64,000 nucleotides of DNA from Nonomuraea polychroma (GCF_004011505.1 NZ_SAUN01000001.1:6599501-6663500); one strand, 5' to 3'. Positions 48,938 through 58,326 are shown, numbered from the stretch's first letter. Numbers and translations are program-made. Notes: generated by a model from the sequence alone, not told the origin.

Positions 48938-49285
48938 GTGCTCTATCTGTCCCAGGCCCTCGGCCTGGTCACGCTCGTGCTCTGGCTGTACTGCCTCTTC
49001 GACGTGATCACCACGCCGGACGCGCTCTGCCGCAATCTGCCCAAGATCGCGTGGGTCGTGATCGTGTTGTTGTTCCCGCTGGTCGGCTCGATCATCTGGC
49101 TCGTGGCGGGCAGGCCGCAGCGGGCCGAGACGCCGACGCGGCCCAGCGCGTTCCCCGAGTACGACCGCCCGGGCCGGTTCGCCGCGACCAACCCGGACGA
49201 CGACGAGGAGTTCCTGCGCCGCTGCCGCGAACGTGCCGAGGAGCAGCGCAAGAACGCCCCGAAGAAACCCGCCGAAGAGGACTAG
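48938..49285 (+). CDS. Small PLDc_N-domain membrane protein
   Basis: This 115-residue protein has two hydrophobic helices: LGLVTLVLWLYCLFDVITTP near 8-27 and IAWVVIVLLFPLVGSIIWLVAG near 37-58. Together they form the cardiolipin synthase N-terminal (PLDc_N) motif. A cytoplasmic tail rich in Asp, Glu, Arg and Lys follows. The family is widespread in actinomycetes and uncharacterised. GTG start with GGAGGTG upstream. The final 4 nt overlap the 3' end of araA on the opposite strand. Confidence 0.85.
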   Translation: MLYLSQALGLVTLVLWLYCLFDVITTPDALCRNLPKIAWVVIVLLFPLVGSIIWLVAGRPQRAETPTRPSAFPEYDRPGRFAATNPDDDEEFLRRCRERAEEQRKNAPKKPAEED

Positions 49286-50736
49286 AGGCCCTGGGCCAGG
49301 CGGTAGTACGCCTGGTTCCAGCGCAGCTCCTTGGTGAACCGCTCGGTCGTGGTGTCGGCGTCGATGACCAGCAGCTCAACGCCGAGCATGTCGGCGAGGT
49401 CGGTCAGCTCCTCGCGGCCGACGGCCGTGGAGAGCACCGTGTGGTGCGGGGCGCCGGCGGTGAGCCACGACTCCGTCGACGTCCGCAGGTTGGGGCGGGG
49501 GCTCCACACCGCGCGGGCCACCGGCAGCTTGGGCAGCGGCTGAGGCGGCGCCACGATGTCGATCTCGTTGGCCACCAGGCGGAACCTGTCACCCATGTCG
49601 GCCAGGCCCACGACGATGCCGGGGCCGGGCTCGGCGTCGAACACCAGGCGGACCGGGTCTTCCCTGCCGCCGATCCCCAGCGGGTGGATCTCGCACGACG
49701 GCGTGCCGGCCGCGATGGACGGGCAGACCTCCAGCATGTGCGCGCCGAGGATGAGCTCCTGGCCGGGCGTGAGGTCGTAGGTGTAGTCCTCCATGAAGGA
49801 CGTGCCACCGGGGGTCATGGCCTTGAGGGTGCGCAGCAGGACCGAGGTCTTCCAGTCGCCCTCGCCGCCGAAGCCATATCCGTCGGCCATGAGCCGCTGC
49901 ACGGCCAGGCCGGGGAGCTGGCGCAGGCCGCCGAGGTCCTCGAAGTTCGTGGTGAACGCCTTGTAGCCGCCGGCCTCGAGGAAGCCGCGCAGGCCCAGCT
50001 CGATCCGGGCCGCGTACCGCAGCGACTCGTTGCGCTCGCCGAGCAGCTCGGGAGCGACGGTGTACTGCTCGGCGTACTCCTTGACCAGAGACGTCACGTC
50101 GGCGTCGGAGACCGCGTCCACCGCCTCGACCAGGTCGTTGACGCCGTAGGTGTTGACCGAGACGCCGAAGCGCAGCTGGGCCTCCACCTTGTCGCCCTCG
50201 GTGACGGCCACGTCGCGCATGTTGTCGCCGAAGCGTACGAGCTTGAGTGTGCGGACCTCGGCCAGGCCCTTCGCGGCGCGTACCCAGGTCATGATGCGCT
50301 CGCCCACCGCCGGGTCGCTGACGTGCCCGGCCACGGTCTTGCGCGGCACCCCTACGCGGGTCTGGATGTGGCCGAACTCGCGGTCGCCGTGGGCGGCCTG
50401 GTTCAGGTTCATGAAGTCCATGTCGATGGTGCTCCACGGGAGCTCGACATTGGCCTGGGTGTGCAGGTGCAGCAGCGGCTTACGCAGCGCGTCGAGGCCG
50501 GCGATCCACATCTTGGCCGGGGAGAACGTGTGCATCCACGCGATCACGCCGGCGCACGAGTCGTCCGCGTTGGCTTCGAGCATGATCCGCCGGATCGCGG
50601 CGGCGTCGGTGAGCACGGGCTTCCACTCGACGGGGACGGGCAGTTGCTCGGCGATATGCTGCGACTGCTCGGCCACCTGGCGCAGCGTGTCCTCGCCGTA
50701 CAGTCCCTGGCTGCCGGTCAGAAACCAGATCTTCAA
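49282..50736 (-). CDS. araA: L-arabinose isomerase
   Basis: The 484-residue enzyme begins MKIWFLTGSQGLYGEDTLRQ, the canonical AraA start, and contains the WMHTFSPAKMWIAGLDALRK and NQAAHGDREFGHI regions, plus the metal ligands Glu, Glu, His, His, including His in HMLEVCPS. It converts L-arabinose to L-ribulose. The start codon is TTG, with GAGGAG 6 nt upstream, and overlaps the araD stop (TTGA). The TTG start is unusual for this enzyme and may lower its level relative to the upstream genes. Confidence 0.95.
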   Translation of the reverse strand: MKIWFLTGSQGLYGEDTLRQVAEQSQHIAEQLPVPVEWKPVLTDAAAIRRIMLEANADDSCAGVIAWMHTFSPAKMWIAGLDALRKPLLHLHTQANVELPWSTIDMDFMNLNQAAHGDREFGHIQTRVGVPRKTVAGHVSDPAVGERIMTWVRAAKGLAEVRTLKLVRFGDNMRDVAVTEGDKVEAQLRFGVSVNTYGVNDLVEAVDAVSDADVTSLVKEYAEQYTVAPELLGERNESLRYAARIELGLRGFLEAGGYKAFTTNFEDLGGLRQLPGLAVQRLMADGYGFGGEGDWKTSVLLRTLKAMTPGGTSFMEDYTYDLTPGQELILGAHMLEVCPSIAAGTPSCEIHPLGIGGREDPVRLVFDAEPGPGIVVGLADMGDRFRLVANEIDIVAPPQPLPKLPVARAVWSPRPNLRTSTESWLTAGAPHHTVLSTAVGREELTDLADMLGVELLVIDADTTTERFTKELRWNQAYYRLAQGL

Positions 50737-51386
50737 CGCGGGCTCCTCTGTCCGTAGACGTTCTGATAGCGGTCGTAGAGGCGGTCGATGTCGTCCTGCG
50801 CGATGGGCAGCGGGGTGCCGAGCTGGCGGGCCACGTGCACGGTACGCGCCACGTCCTCGCACATCACGGCCGCCTTCACCGCGGCCTTCGGGTCCTTGCC
50901 GATGCTGAACACACCGTGGTTCTGCATGAGCACGGCCTTCGAGCGGTGGCCCTTGAGCGTCTCGACGATGCCCTGGCCGATGGAGTCGTCGCCGATCAGC
51001 GCGAACGGGCCGATCGGGATCTCACCGCCGAACTCGTCGGCCATCGCGGTCAGCACGCAGGGGATGGGCTCGCCGAGGGCGGCCCAGGCGGAGGCGTACG
51101 TCGAGTGGGTGTGCACGACGCCGCCGACGTCCGGCATGTTCCGGTAGACGTAGGCGTGCGCGGCCGTGTCGCTGGACGGCGCGTGCTCGCCCTCCACCAG
51201 GTTGCCGTCGAGGTCGCACACCACCATGTTCTCCGGGGTCAGCTCGTCATAGGAGACCCCGGACGGCTTGATGACGAACAGGTCCTCGCCCGGGATCCTG
51301 CCGGAAACGTTTCCAGCAGTCCAGACGACCAAGTTGTACCGGACCAGCTCGGCATGCAGGTCCGCGACGATCTTTCTCATGTTCAC
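50733..51386 (-). CDS. araD: L-ribulose-5-phosphate 4-epimerase
   Basis: This 217-residue class II aldolase-fold protein has the substrate loop TAGNVSGR, SGVSYDELTPENMVV, the Zn ligands H in VVHTHSTYAS and a later H in QNHGVF, and the catalytic Asp in SSDTAAHA. It converts L-ribulose-5-P to D-xylulose-5-P, feeding the pentose phosphate pathway. The GTG at 51386 overlaps the araB stop (GTGA), and GAGG is correctly spaced to it; an ATG two codons later is the alternative. It is co-translated with araB and araA. Confidence 0.95.
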   Translation of the reverse strand: MNMRKIVADLHAELVRYNLVVWTAGNVSGRIPGEDLFVIKPSGVSYDELTPENMVVCDLDGNLVEGEHAPSSDTAAHAYVYRNMPDVGGVVHTHSTYASAWAALGEPIPCVLTAMADEFGGEIPIGPFALIGDDSIGQGIVETLKGHRSKAVLMQNHGVFSIGKDPKAAVKAAVMCEDVARTVHVARQLGTPLPIAQDDIDRLYDRYQNVYGQRSPR

Positions 51387-53020
51387 GCGTGGGCCTCGTT
51401 CCTGATCGCGCGCAGCGTGTGCAGCATCTGTCCGTCTGCGAAGAAGTCGTGGAGCCTGCGGTACTCGGCGTACAGCCGGTCGTAGGCGTCCGCACGGGCC
51501 TCGTCGGGCACGTACGCGGCCTCGGTGCGCTTGCCCATGGCCGCGGCGGCCTCCTCGATGCCCGGGTAGGCGCCGGCGGCGACGGCAGCGTGGATGGCGG
51601 AGCCGAGCGCGGGCCCCTGGTCGGAGCCGATGACCGACAGCGGGCGGCGCAGCACGTCGGCATAGACCTGCATGAGGAAGGGGTTCTTGAGCAGGCCGCC
51701 GGCGACGATGAACTCCTCGACCGGCACGCCCGACTTCTCGAAGGTCTCCACGATCATGCGGGCGCCGTACGCGGTGGACTCGATGAGCGCGCGGTAGACG
51801 TCCTCCGGCTTGGTGGCCAAGGTCTGACCGATGATCACACCGGAGAGGTTGTGGTCCACGAGCACCGAGCGGTTGCCGCCGAACCAGTCCAGCGCCACCA
51901 GCCCGTGCTGGCCCACCGCCTGCTTCTCGGCCAGCGCCGTGAGCTGTTCGTGCCCGTCGTGCCCGAAGTTGTCCACGAACCAGGCGAAGATGTCGCCGAC
52001 CGCCGACTGACCGGCCTCGTACCCCCACAGGCCCGGCACGATGCCGTCGCGGACGACGCCGCACATGCCGGGCACCTCGGCGTGCTGGTCGCTGGGCATG
52101 ACGTGGCAGGTCGAGGTGCCCATGATGGCCACCATCTGGCCGGGGCGCACGGCGTCGGCGGCGGCGTTGGTGACGTGGGCGTCCACGTTGCCGACGGCCA
52201 CGGCGATGCCCTCGGGCAGGCCCGTCCACGTGGCCGCCTGGCCGGTCAGACGGCCGGCGAGGCCGCCGAGCGGGGCCACCGTGACGCCGTTGACGTCGTC
52301 ACCGACACTGCCGGTGGCGAGCTTGCCGACGAAGCCGGCGAAGCCGGGGTTGAGCTCGGCGAGGAACTCCTCCGACGGGTACGCGCCGTCCTGGAAGATG
52401 CCCTTGTAGCCGACCGTGCAGATGTTGCGGCTCTCGACGCCGGTGAGCTGCCAGATGATCCAGTCGGCCGCCTCGATCCAGCGCTCGGTCCTGGCGTAGA
52501 CGTCCGGAGCCTCCTCCAGCAGCTGCAGGCCCTTGGCGAACTCCCACTCGGAGGAGATCTTGCCGCCGTAGCGCGGCAGCCAGCTCTCGCCGCGGCGCGC
52601 GGCCAGCTCGTTGATCCGGTCGGCGTGCGGCTGCGCGGCGTGGTGCTTCCACAACTTCGGCCAGGCGTGCGGCAGCTCAGGCGTCTCGAAGCACAAGGGC
52701 GTGCCGTCGGCCGTGGTCGGGAGCACGGTGCAGGCGGTGAAGTCGGTGCCGATGCCGATGACCTGCTCGGGCTCGACGCCGGCGGCGGCGATGGCCGCGG
52801 GCACGGCGATCTTGAGCACGTCGATCCAGTCCTGCGGCGACTGCAGCGCCCAGTCAGGGCCCAGCTTCACGTCGGAGCCTGGGAGGGTCTGCTCGATGAC
52901 GCGGTGGGTGTACTCGTGGACGGCGCTGCCCAGCTCGGCGCCGTCACTCACGCGGACGACGACGGCACGCCCGGACAGCGTGCCGAAGTCGACTCCGACC
53001 ACGTAATTGTTAGCGTTCAC
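51383..53020 (-). CDS. araB: L-ribulokinase
   Basis: This 545-residue FGGY kinase has the phosphate-1 motif VVGVDFGTLSGRAVVV at the start, GIGTDFTACTVLP, the phosphate-2 loop AIMGTSTCHVMPS, and the adenosine motif FIVAGGLLKNPFLMQVYAD. It phosphorylates L-ribulose with ATP. The GTG at 53020 lies inside a LacI-type operator sequence (53008-53022), so repressor binding would sit at the very start of the gene and the transcript may be leaderless. It is first in the araB-araD-araA series and 40 bp downstream of the regulator gene. Confidence 0.95.
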   Translation of the reverse strand: MNANNYVVGVDFGTLSGRAVVVRVSDGAELGSAVHEYTHRVIEQTLPGSDVKLGPDWALQSPQDWIDVLKIAVPAAIAAAGVEPEQVIGIGTDFTACTVLPTTADGTPLCFETPELPHAWPKLWKHHAAQPHADRINELAARRGESWLPRYGGKISSEWEFAKGLQLLEEAPDVYARTERWIEAADWIIWQLTGVESRNICTVGYKGIFQDGAYPSEEFLAELNPGFAGFVGKLATGSVGDDVNGVTVAPLGGLAGRLTGQAATWTGLPEGIAVAVGNVDAHVTNAAADAVRPGQMVAIMGTSTCHVMPSDQHAEVPGMCGVVRDGIVPGLWGYEAGQSAVGDIFAWFVDNFGHDGHEQLTALAEKQAVGQHGLVALDWFGGNRSVLVDHNLSGVIIGQTLATKPEDVYRALIESTAYGARMIVETFEKSGVPVEEFIVAGGLLKNPFLMQVYADVLRRPLSVIGSDQGPALGSAIHAAVAAGAYPGIEEAAAAMGKRTEAAYVPDEARADAYDRLYAEYRRLHDFFADGQMLHTLRAIRNEAHA

Positions 53021-53022
53021 AT
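53008..53022. promoter_or_regulatory. Arabinose-regulator operator at araB
   Basis: TGTTAGCGTTCACAT overlaps the araB start codon. The identical 15 bp occur, in the opposite orientation relative to the gene, before the YtfQ-type binding-protein gene (63241-63255). Half-site symmetry around the central CG matches LacI-family sites. Confidence 0.75.
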
Positions 53023-53060
53023 TGAACTCCAGAGGGGGTTTCCGGGGGCATGACCATCAT

Positions 53061-54077
53061 CTACCTAGCAGGGGCTGTACTCGACCTCACCACGAAGCTG
53101 GGCCTCACGACCAGGCGCTCGAGCGCGGTGGGCCCCACGTCGATCTGCCGCAGCAGCACCTCGATGCAGTGCCTGCCCACCACGTCGAAGTCCTGCCTGA
53201 CCGTCGTGAGCGGCGGTGAGAAGAACTCGGACTCGGGGATGTCGTCGAAGCCGACCACGCTGATCTGGTCGGGGACCCGCACGCCCAACTCGCTGAGCGC
53301 GCGCAGCACGCCGAGCGCCATCTGGTCGTTGGCCGCGAAGACGGCGGTGACGCCGTCCATCGCGGCCAGACTCTTGCCCGCCTCGTAACCGGCGCGCGGG
53401 CTCCAGTCGCCGGCCAGCGGCTCGGGCACCGGCCGGCCGGCCTCCTCCAGGGCGGCACGCCAGCCCTGGAGTCTGCCCTCGGTCTCCAGCCACTCCGGCG
53501 GGCCGCTGACGTGCCAGACCGTCTCGTGACCCTGCTCCAGCAGGTGCCGCGTGGCCAGCTTGGCGCCCTCGATCTGGTCGATGCAGACCGCCGACACGTC
53601 GTCCCGATAGGTGGTGCCCTCGACCGCCACCGCCGGCATGCCGACCGGCAGGCCCTCCAGAGCGGCCGTGGCCGACAGTTGCGGCGCGACCACCACGACC
53701 CCGTCCACACCCTGCTCGGTGAGGTAGTCGAGGGCGTCGCGCATGCTGTCGGGGTCGATCGTCTTCAGGCTCACGATGCTGACGAAGTATCCCGCGGTCC
53801 TGGCCGCCTGCTCGATGCCGTAGATCGTGCTGGCCGGGCCGTACAGCGTGGTGTCGAAGCTGACCACGCCGAGCGTCCGCGACCGCTTGGTGACCAGGGC
53901 GCGGGCGACCAGGTTGCGCCGGTAGCCCAGCCGGGAGATCGCCTCCTCCACCCTGGCCCTGGTGTCGGGGCGGACGTTCGGATGGTCGTTGAGCACCCGG
54001 GAGACCGTCTGGTGCGACACGCCTGCCTCCCTGGCCACGTCGGCCATGACCGGGAGGCGGCGTTTGGGGGTGGTCAC
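53061..54077 (-). CDS. LacI-family repressor of arabinose utilisation (AraR-like)
   Basis: In this 338-residue protein, the N-terminal LacI HTH is MADVAREAGVSHQTVSRVLN (about 11-30) with the hinge RNLVARALVTKRSRTLGVV. The periplasmic-binding-protein-like ligand domain has typical DGVVVVAP, HVSGP, AANDQMALG and VVGFDDIP motifs. It lies directly upstream of araBDA with the operator between, so it most likely represses them until an arabinose-derived sugar binds. A paralogue with very similar sequence is at 63299-64000. GTG start with GGAGAGACC upstream. Confidence 0.92.
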   Translation of the reverse strand: MTTPKRRLPVMADVAREAGVSHQTVSRVLNDHPNVRPDTRARVEEAISRLGYRRNLVARALVTKRSRTLGVVSFDTTLYGPASTIYGIEQAARTAGYFVSIVSLKTIDPDSMRDALDYLTEQGVDGVVVVAPQLSATAALEGLPVGMPAVAVEGTTYRDDVSAVCIDQIEGAKLATRHLLEQGHETVWHVSGPPEWLETEGRLQGWRAALEEAGRPVPEPLAGDWSPRAGYEAGKSLAAMDGVTAVFAANDQMALGVLRALSELGVRVPDQISVVGFDDIPESEFFSPPLTTVRQDFDVVGRHCIEVLLRQIDVGPTALERLVVRPSFVVRSSTAPAR

Positions 54078-54219
54078 GGTCTCTCCTTTCGCGGGGCTCT
54101 GTGGATCTGGCGAACGGGAAACCTGCTCTCTAGATCGCCGCCCTCCTGTCCGTGCCGGGAAACGTCCGTAGGGCAGTGCCTGCTACCTGTGGCCAGGGGG
54201 GCAGATTTCCCATTCGTAC

Positions 54220-55479
54220 TCAGCGCGACGCGCCTGCCCTGCGCTTGGTCCAGACATCGAAGGCGACGGCCGCCAGGAGCACGGCACCCTTGACGAGCAT
54301 GACCCGCTCGCTCGGGGAGCCGATGAGGGACATGCCGTTGTTGATGACCGCCATGATCAGGCCGCCGGTGATCGCGCCGACCACCTTGCCGACGCCGCCC
54401 TGGACGGCCGCGCCGCCGATGAAGGCCGCGGCGATGGCGTCCAGCTCGAAGCTGTTACCCGCGGTCGGACCCGCCTGGTTGAGACGGCCGGCGAAGATGA
54501 TGCCGGCGACCGCCGACAGCACGCCCATGTTCACGAAGATCCAGAAGACCACCGACTTGACCTTCACGCCGGACATGACGGCCGCCTGGAGGTTGCCGCC
54601 GATGGCGTAGATCTGCCGGCCGAAGACCGTACGGTTGGCCATCAGCGAGTACGCCAGCACCAGCACCGCCAGAAGCACCAGCACCCACGGCAGGTTCTTG
54701 AAGCGGGCCAGCTGCACGACGAGGAAGAGGATCAGCGCGGCCCCGGCGGCCATCTTCAGCACGAACAGCGCCATCGGCTCGACCGTCTGGCCGTAGCCCT
54801 TGCGGGCACCCCGCGTGCGCCACTGCGAGATCACCATGCCGGCGATCGCGACCAGGCCGATGAGGAGGCTGAACAGGTCGGCGCCACCGAGCGGGCCCAG
54901 ACCGATGTTGCCGAGGTAGCCGTTGGTGAAGCCGTTGGCCAGCGTGCGGACCTGGTCGGGGAACGGGCCGATGCCCTGGTTGCCGAGCACGGTGAGGGTC
55001 AGCGCCCGGAACAGCAGCATGCCGGCCAGCGTCACGATGAACGCGGGGATGCCGAAGTACGCGATCCAGTAGCCCTGCCAGGCCCCGATCAGCGCGCCGG
55101 CCACCAGCGTGATGAGGATCGCCAGCGGCCACCACATGCCCATGTTGACCATGAGCACGGCGGCCAGCGCCCCGGTGACCGCGACCACCGAGCCGACCGA
55201 CAGGTCGATGTGCCCGGCGATGATGATCAGAATCATCCCGATCGCGAGGATCAGGACGTAGGAGTTCTGGACAATGATGTTGGAGATGTTCTGCGGCTGG
55301 AGCAACGCGCCGTCGGTCAGCACCGAGAACAGCACGACGATCAGCGCGAAGGCGATGTAGATACCGCTCGAACGCAGGTTCAGCGACAGTCCGCCGAGCG
55401 ACACCCGTCCCGGCTGCCGTGGCGCTCCCCCGTCGCCCTTGGCGCCGACCTGCACGTCGGCGGGCGTGATGCTACTCAT
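54220..55479 (-). CDS. mmsB: Sugar ABC transporter permease (MmsB/GguB, XylH-like)
   Basis: The 419-residue protein has about ten membrane segments and the signature of ribose/xylose-type permeases: IIAGHIDLSVGSVVAVTGAL near 115-134, and FELDAIAAAFIGGAAVQGG with VGKVVGAITGGLI near 360-395. It forms the membrane channel for the ChvE/MmsA system. The ATG at 55479 overlaps the ATPase stop (ATGA). The order binding protein, ATPase, permease is standard for the multiple-monosaccharide importer known from Agrobacterium ChvE-GguAB, which carries pentoses and hexoses including L-arabinose and galactose. Confidence 0.92.
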   Translation of the reverse strand: MSSITPADVQVGAKGDGGAPRQPGRVSLGGLSLNLRSSGIYIAFALIVVLFSVLTDGALLQPQNISNIIVQNSYVLILAIGMILIIIAGHIDLSVGSVVAVTGALAAVLMVNMGMWWPLAILITLVAGALIGAWQGYWIAYFGIPAFIVTLAGMLLFRALTLTVLGNQGIGPFPDQVRTLANGFTNGYLGNIGLGPLGGADLFSLLIGLVAIAGMVISQWRTRGARKGYGQTVEPMALFVLKMAAGAALILFLVVQLARFKNLPWVLVLLAVLVLAYSLMANRTVFGRQIYAIGGNLQAAVMSGVKVKSVVFWIFVNMGVLSAVAGIIFAGRLNQAGPTAGNSFELDAIAAAFIGGAAVQGGVGKVVGAITGGLIMAVINNGMSLIGSPSERVMLVKGAVLLAAVAFDVWTKRRAGASR

Positions 55480-57035
55480 CTTTCCTGTCCCTTGGTCATC
55501 AAGTACATGAGGTGTTCCTGCGTGGCCTCCTGGCGCGGCACCTCGCCGGTGATGCGCCCCTCGGAGAGGGTGTAGATGCGGTCGCACAGGCCCAGCAGCT
55601 CGGGCAGCTCAGAGGAGATCACCAGCACGGCCTTGCCCTCGTCGGCCAGGCGGTTGATGATCGTGTAGATCTCGTACTTGGCGCCGACGTCGATGCCCCG
55701 GGTCGGCTCATCGAGAATGAGCACGTCGGGCTCGGTCAGGATCCACTTGGAGAGCACGACCTTCTGCTGGTTGCCGCCGCTGAGCTTGCCGACGACGCTG
55801 TTGACGCTGGGCGCCTTGATGTTCATGCTCCGGTGGAACTCTTCGGCGACCCGATACTCCTCGTTCTCGTTGACCCAGCCCCGCTTGGACAGGCCCTTGA
55901 GCCCGGCCGCGCTGATGTTGCGCTTGATGTCCTCGATGAGGTTGAGCCCGTACCTCTTGCGGTCCTCGGTGGCGTAGGCGATGCCGTGCTTGATCGCATC
56001 CTGCACGTTGCGGATCTCCACCGGACGGCCGTCCTTGAAGATCTTGCCGGAGATGTGCACGCCGTACGCGCGGCCGAACACGCTCATCGCCAGCTCGGTG
56101 CGCCCGGCGCCCATCAGCCCCGCAAGGCCCACGATCTCACCGCGACGCAACGTCAGATTGGCTCCGTCGACTACCTTCCTGCCTGGTTGGCTGGGGCTGT
56201 GGACGGTCCAGTCCTCGATGCGCAGCGCCTCCTCCCCGATCGTGGATCCATGCCCGGAATCGGCCGACATGCCATGGCGCGGCGGGAAACGGTTGTCGAG
56301 GGCGCGGCCGACCATGCCGGAGATGATCCGGTCCTCGGTCACCTGGTCCGTCGCCATGTCCAGCGTCTCGATCGTCCGCCCGTCGCGGATGATCGTGACG
56401 GAGTCGGCGATCGCGATGACCTCGTTGAGCTTGTGGGAGATGATCACGCACGTGATGCCCTCGTCCCGCAGGCCGCGCAGCAGGCCCAGCAGGTGAGCCG
56501 AGTCGTCGTCGTTGAGCGCGGCGGTCGGCTCGTCGAGAATGAGGAGCTTGACCTCCTTCGACAACGCCTTGGCGATCTCAACGAGCTGCTGCTTGCCCAC
56601 GCCGATGTCGGAGATCGGCGTCGTCGGGTTCTCGCGCAGGCCGACCCGCTTCATCAGCTCGCCGGCCTCGTAGTTGGTGCGGTTCCAGTCGATGACGCCG
56701 CGCTTGGCGCGCTCATTGCCGAGGAAGATGTTCTCCGCGATCGACAGCTGCGGGCTGAGCGCCAGCTCCTGGTGGATGATGACGACGCCGGCGTGCTCGC
56801 TGTCGCGGATGCCGCTGAACTCGCAGCGCTTGCCCTCGAAGGTGATCTCACCTTCGTACTCGCCGTGCGGGTAGACCCCGGACAGCACCTTCATCAGCGT
56901 CGACTTGCCGGCGCCGTTCTCGCCGCAAATGGCATGGATCTCGCCCCGCCGGACGGACAGGGTGACGTCCTGCAGCGCCTTCACGCCGGGGAACGTCTTG
57001 GTGATCCCGCTCATCCGCAAGATGTGCTCGGTCAT
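55476..57035 (-). CDS. mmsA: Sugar ABC transporter ATPase (MmsA/GguA, XylG-like)
   Basis: This 519-residue protein has two nucleotide-binding domains. The first has Walker A GENGAGKST (about 38-46), Q-loop region and LLILDEPTAALND. The second has the degenerate Walker A GLMGAGRTE typical of this subfamily, the signature LSGGNQQKVVLSKWIL and LILDEPTRGIDVGAK. It powers sugar import with MmsB. The ATG at 57035 has GAGGGG upstream. It is separated from chvE by a strong 14-bp-stem hairpin, which probably lowers its expression relative to the binding protein. Confidence 0.94.
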   Translation of the reverse strand: MTEHILRMSGITKTFPGVKALQDVTLSVRRGEIHAICGENGAGKSTLMKVLSGVYPHGEYEGEITFEGKRCEFSGIRDSEHAGVVIIHQELALSPQLSIAENIFLGNERAKRGVIDWNRTNYEAGELMKRVGLRENPTTPISDIGVGKQQLVEIAKALSKEVKLLILDEPTAALNDDDSAHLLGLLRGLRDEGITCVIISHKLNEVIAIADSVTIIRDGRTIETLDMATDQVTEDRIISGMVGRALDNRFPPRHGMSADSGHGSTIGEEALRIEDWTVHSPSQPGRKVVDGANLTLRRGEIVGLAGLMGAGRTELAMSVFGRAYGVHISGKIFKDGRPVEIRNVQDAIKHGIAYATEDRKRYGLNLIEDIKRNISAAGLKGLSKRGWVNENEEYRVAEEFHRSMNIKAPSVNSVVGKLSGGNQQKVVLSKWILTEPDVLILDEPTRGIDVGAKYEIYTIINRLADEGKAVLVISSELPELLGLCDRIYTLSEGRITGEVPRQEATQEHLMYLMTKGQER

Positions 57036-57054
57036 AGTGCCCCTCACTCAGAGC

Positions 57055-57086
57055 AGCCCCGGGGACGCACAGGCGTCCCCGGGGCT
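57055..57086 (-). terminator. Intra-operon hairpin between chvE and mmsA
   Basis: AGCCCCGGGGACGC (57055-57068) and GCGTCCCCGGGGCT (57073-57086) form a perfect 14-bp stem with a 4-nt loop, beginning 8 nt past the chvE stop. It probably stabilises or partly terminates the chvE message, giving excess binding protein. Confidence 0.8.
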
Positions 57087-57093
57087 TAGGCCC

Positions 57094-58203
57094 TTACTTG
57101 AGCTGGTCCTCGGTGTAGTAGTTGCCGCCGATGATGACTTCCTTGTAGTTGTCCTTATCGACGATCACCGGGTCGAGCAGGTACGACGGGACGACCTTGT
57201 TGCCGTTGTCGTAGTCCTTCTCGTTGTTGACCTCGGGCTTCTGGCCCTTGAGCACCGCGTCGGCCATCTTCACGGTCTGCTCGGCGAGCTTGCGGGTGTC
57301 CTTGAAGATCGTGGAGTACTGCTCGTCGGCGATGATCGACTTGACCGACTGGAGCTCGGCGTCCTGGCCGGTCACGATCGGGTACGGCTTGCCGTAGCCG
57401 GAGCTCTTCAGCGCCGACAGGATGCCGATGGAAAGGCCGTCGTACGGGGAGAGCACGCCGTCGACCTTGGTGCTGCCGGTGTAGGTCTTGGTGAGGATGT
57501 CCTCCATGCGCTTCTGCGCCGTGGCGGGGTCCCACCGCAGGATGGCGGCCTGCTTGAAGTCGGTCTGGCCGCTCTTGATCACGAGCGTGCCGTCGTCGAT
57601 CTTCGGCTTCAGCACCGACATGGCGCCGTTCCAGAAGAACGTGGCGTTGTTGTCGTCGGGCGAGCCGCCGAACAGCTCGACGTTGAACGGGCCCTTCTTG
57701 CCGTCCTCGACGCCCAGGCCCTTCAGGAGGGACGTGGCCTGCTGCACGCCGACCTTGAAGTTGTCGAACGTGGCGTAGTAGTCGACGTTGGGGCTGTTGC
57801 GGATGAGCCGGTCGTAGGCGATGACCGGGATCTTGTTGTCGGCGGCCTGCTGCAGCTGCGAGGTGATCGCCGTGCCGTCGATCGAGGCGATGATCAGGAG
57901 CTTGGCGCCCTTGGTGATCTGGTTCTCGATCTGGTTGGCCTGGGTGGGGATGTCGTTCTCGGCGTACTGGAGGTCGACCTTGTAGCCGAGCGCCTCCAGC
58001 TGCTTCTTGACGTTGTCACCGTCGTGGATCCAGCGCTCCGACGACTTGGTGGGCATGGTGACGCCGATCAGGGCGCCCGCACTGCCGGCGGAGGCCGAGG
58101 AGGAGGCCTCGGCGTCAACGGTCTTCTGGCTGGAGCCACAGGCCGTCATGGTCGCGGCGAGCGCGATGGCGGACACCACGCCCCCGATTCGTCCCAACCT
58201 CAT
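57094..58203 (-). CDS. chvE: Multiple-monosaccharide ABC transporter substrate-binding lipoprotein (ChvE-like)
   Basis: In this 369-residue protein the signal peptide ends at a lipobox (MTACGSS, Cys near 23), so it is a membrane-anchored type I periplasmic binding protein. Ligand-site segments VTMPTKSSERWIHDGDNVKK and VIAYDRLI and VTGQDAEL match the ChvE/XylF group. ChvE binds several aldoses, including L-arabinose, xylose and galactose. The ATG at 58203 has AAGGAG upstream. The upstream 200 bp contain a nearly perfect LacI-type palindrome (58327-58342), linking it to the arabinose regulators. Confidence 0.92.
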   Translation of the reverse strand: MRLGRIGGVVSAIALAATMTACGSSQKTVDAEASSSASAGSAGALIGVTMPTKSSERWIHDGDNVKKQLEALGYKVDLQYAENDIPTQANQIENQITKGAKLLIIASIDGTAITSQLQQAADNKIPVIAYDRLIRNSPNVDYYATFDNFKVGVQQATSLLKGLGVEDGKKGPFNVELFGGSPDDNNATFFWNGAMSVLKPKIDDGTLVIKSGQTDFKQAAILRWDPATAQKRMEDILTKTYTGSTKVDGVLSPYDGLSIGILSALKSSGYGKPYPIVTGQDAELQSVKSIIADEQYSTIFKDTRKLAEQTVKMADAVLKGQKPEVNNEKDYDNGNKVVPSYLLDPVIVDKDNYKEVIIGGNYYTEDQLK

Positions 58204-58326
58204 GAATGCATCTCCTTGCGATGGGGGTCGCGGCAGCGCTGGAACACGGCGACTGCCGAATGAAACAGCGAGTGTGATCACAGAGCGTGACGAATCAGCA
58301 CAAAGTTCGCGTTTCGTTTCCGCCGA

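Noticed and set aside
51303..51314. GGAAACGTTTCC, a perfect LacI/CcpA-type palindrome inside araD
   Set aside because: It encodes the conserved GNVSG loop of the epimerase, so its sequence is explained by coding constraint; regulation from inside the gene cannot be supported.
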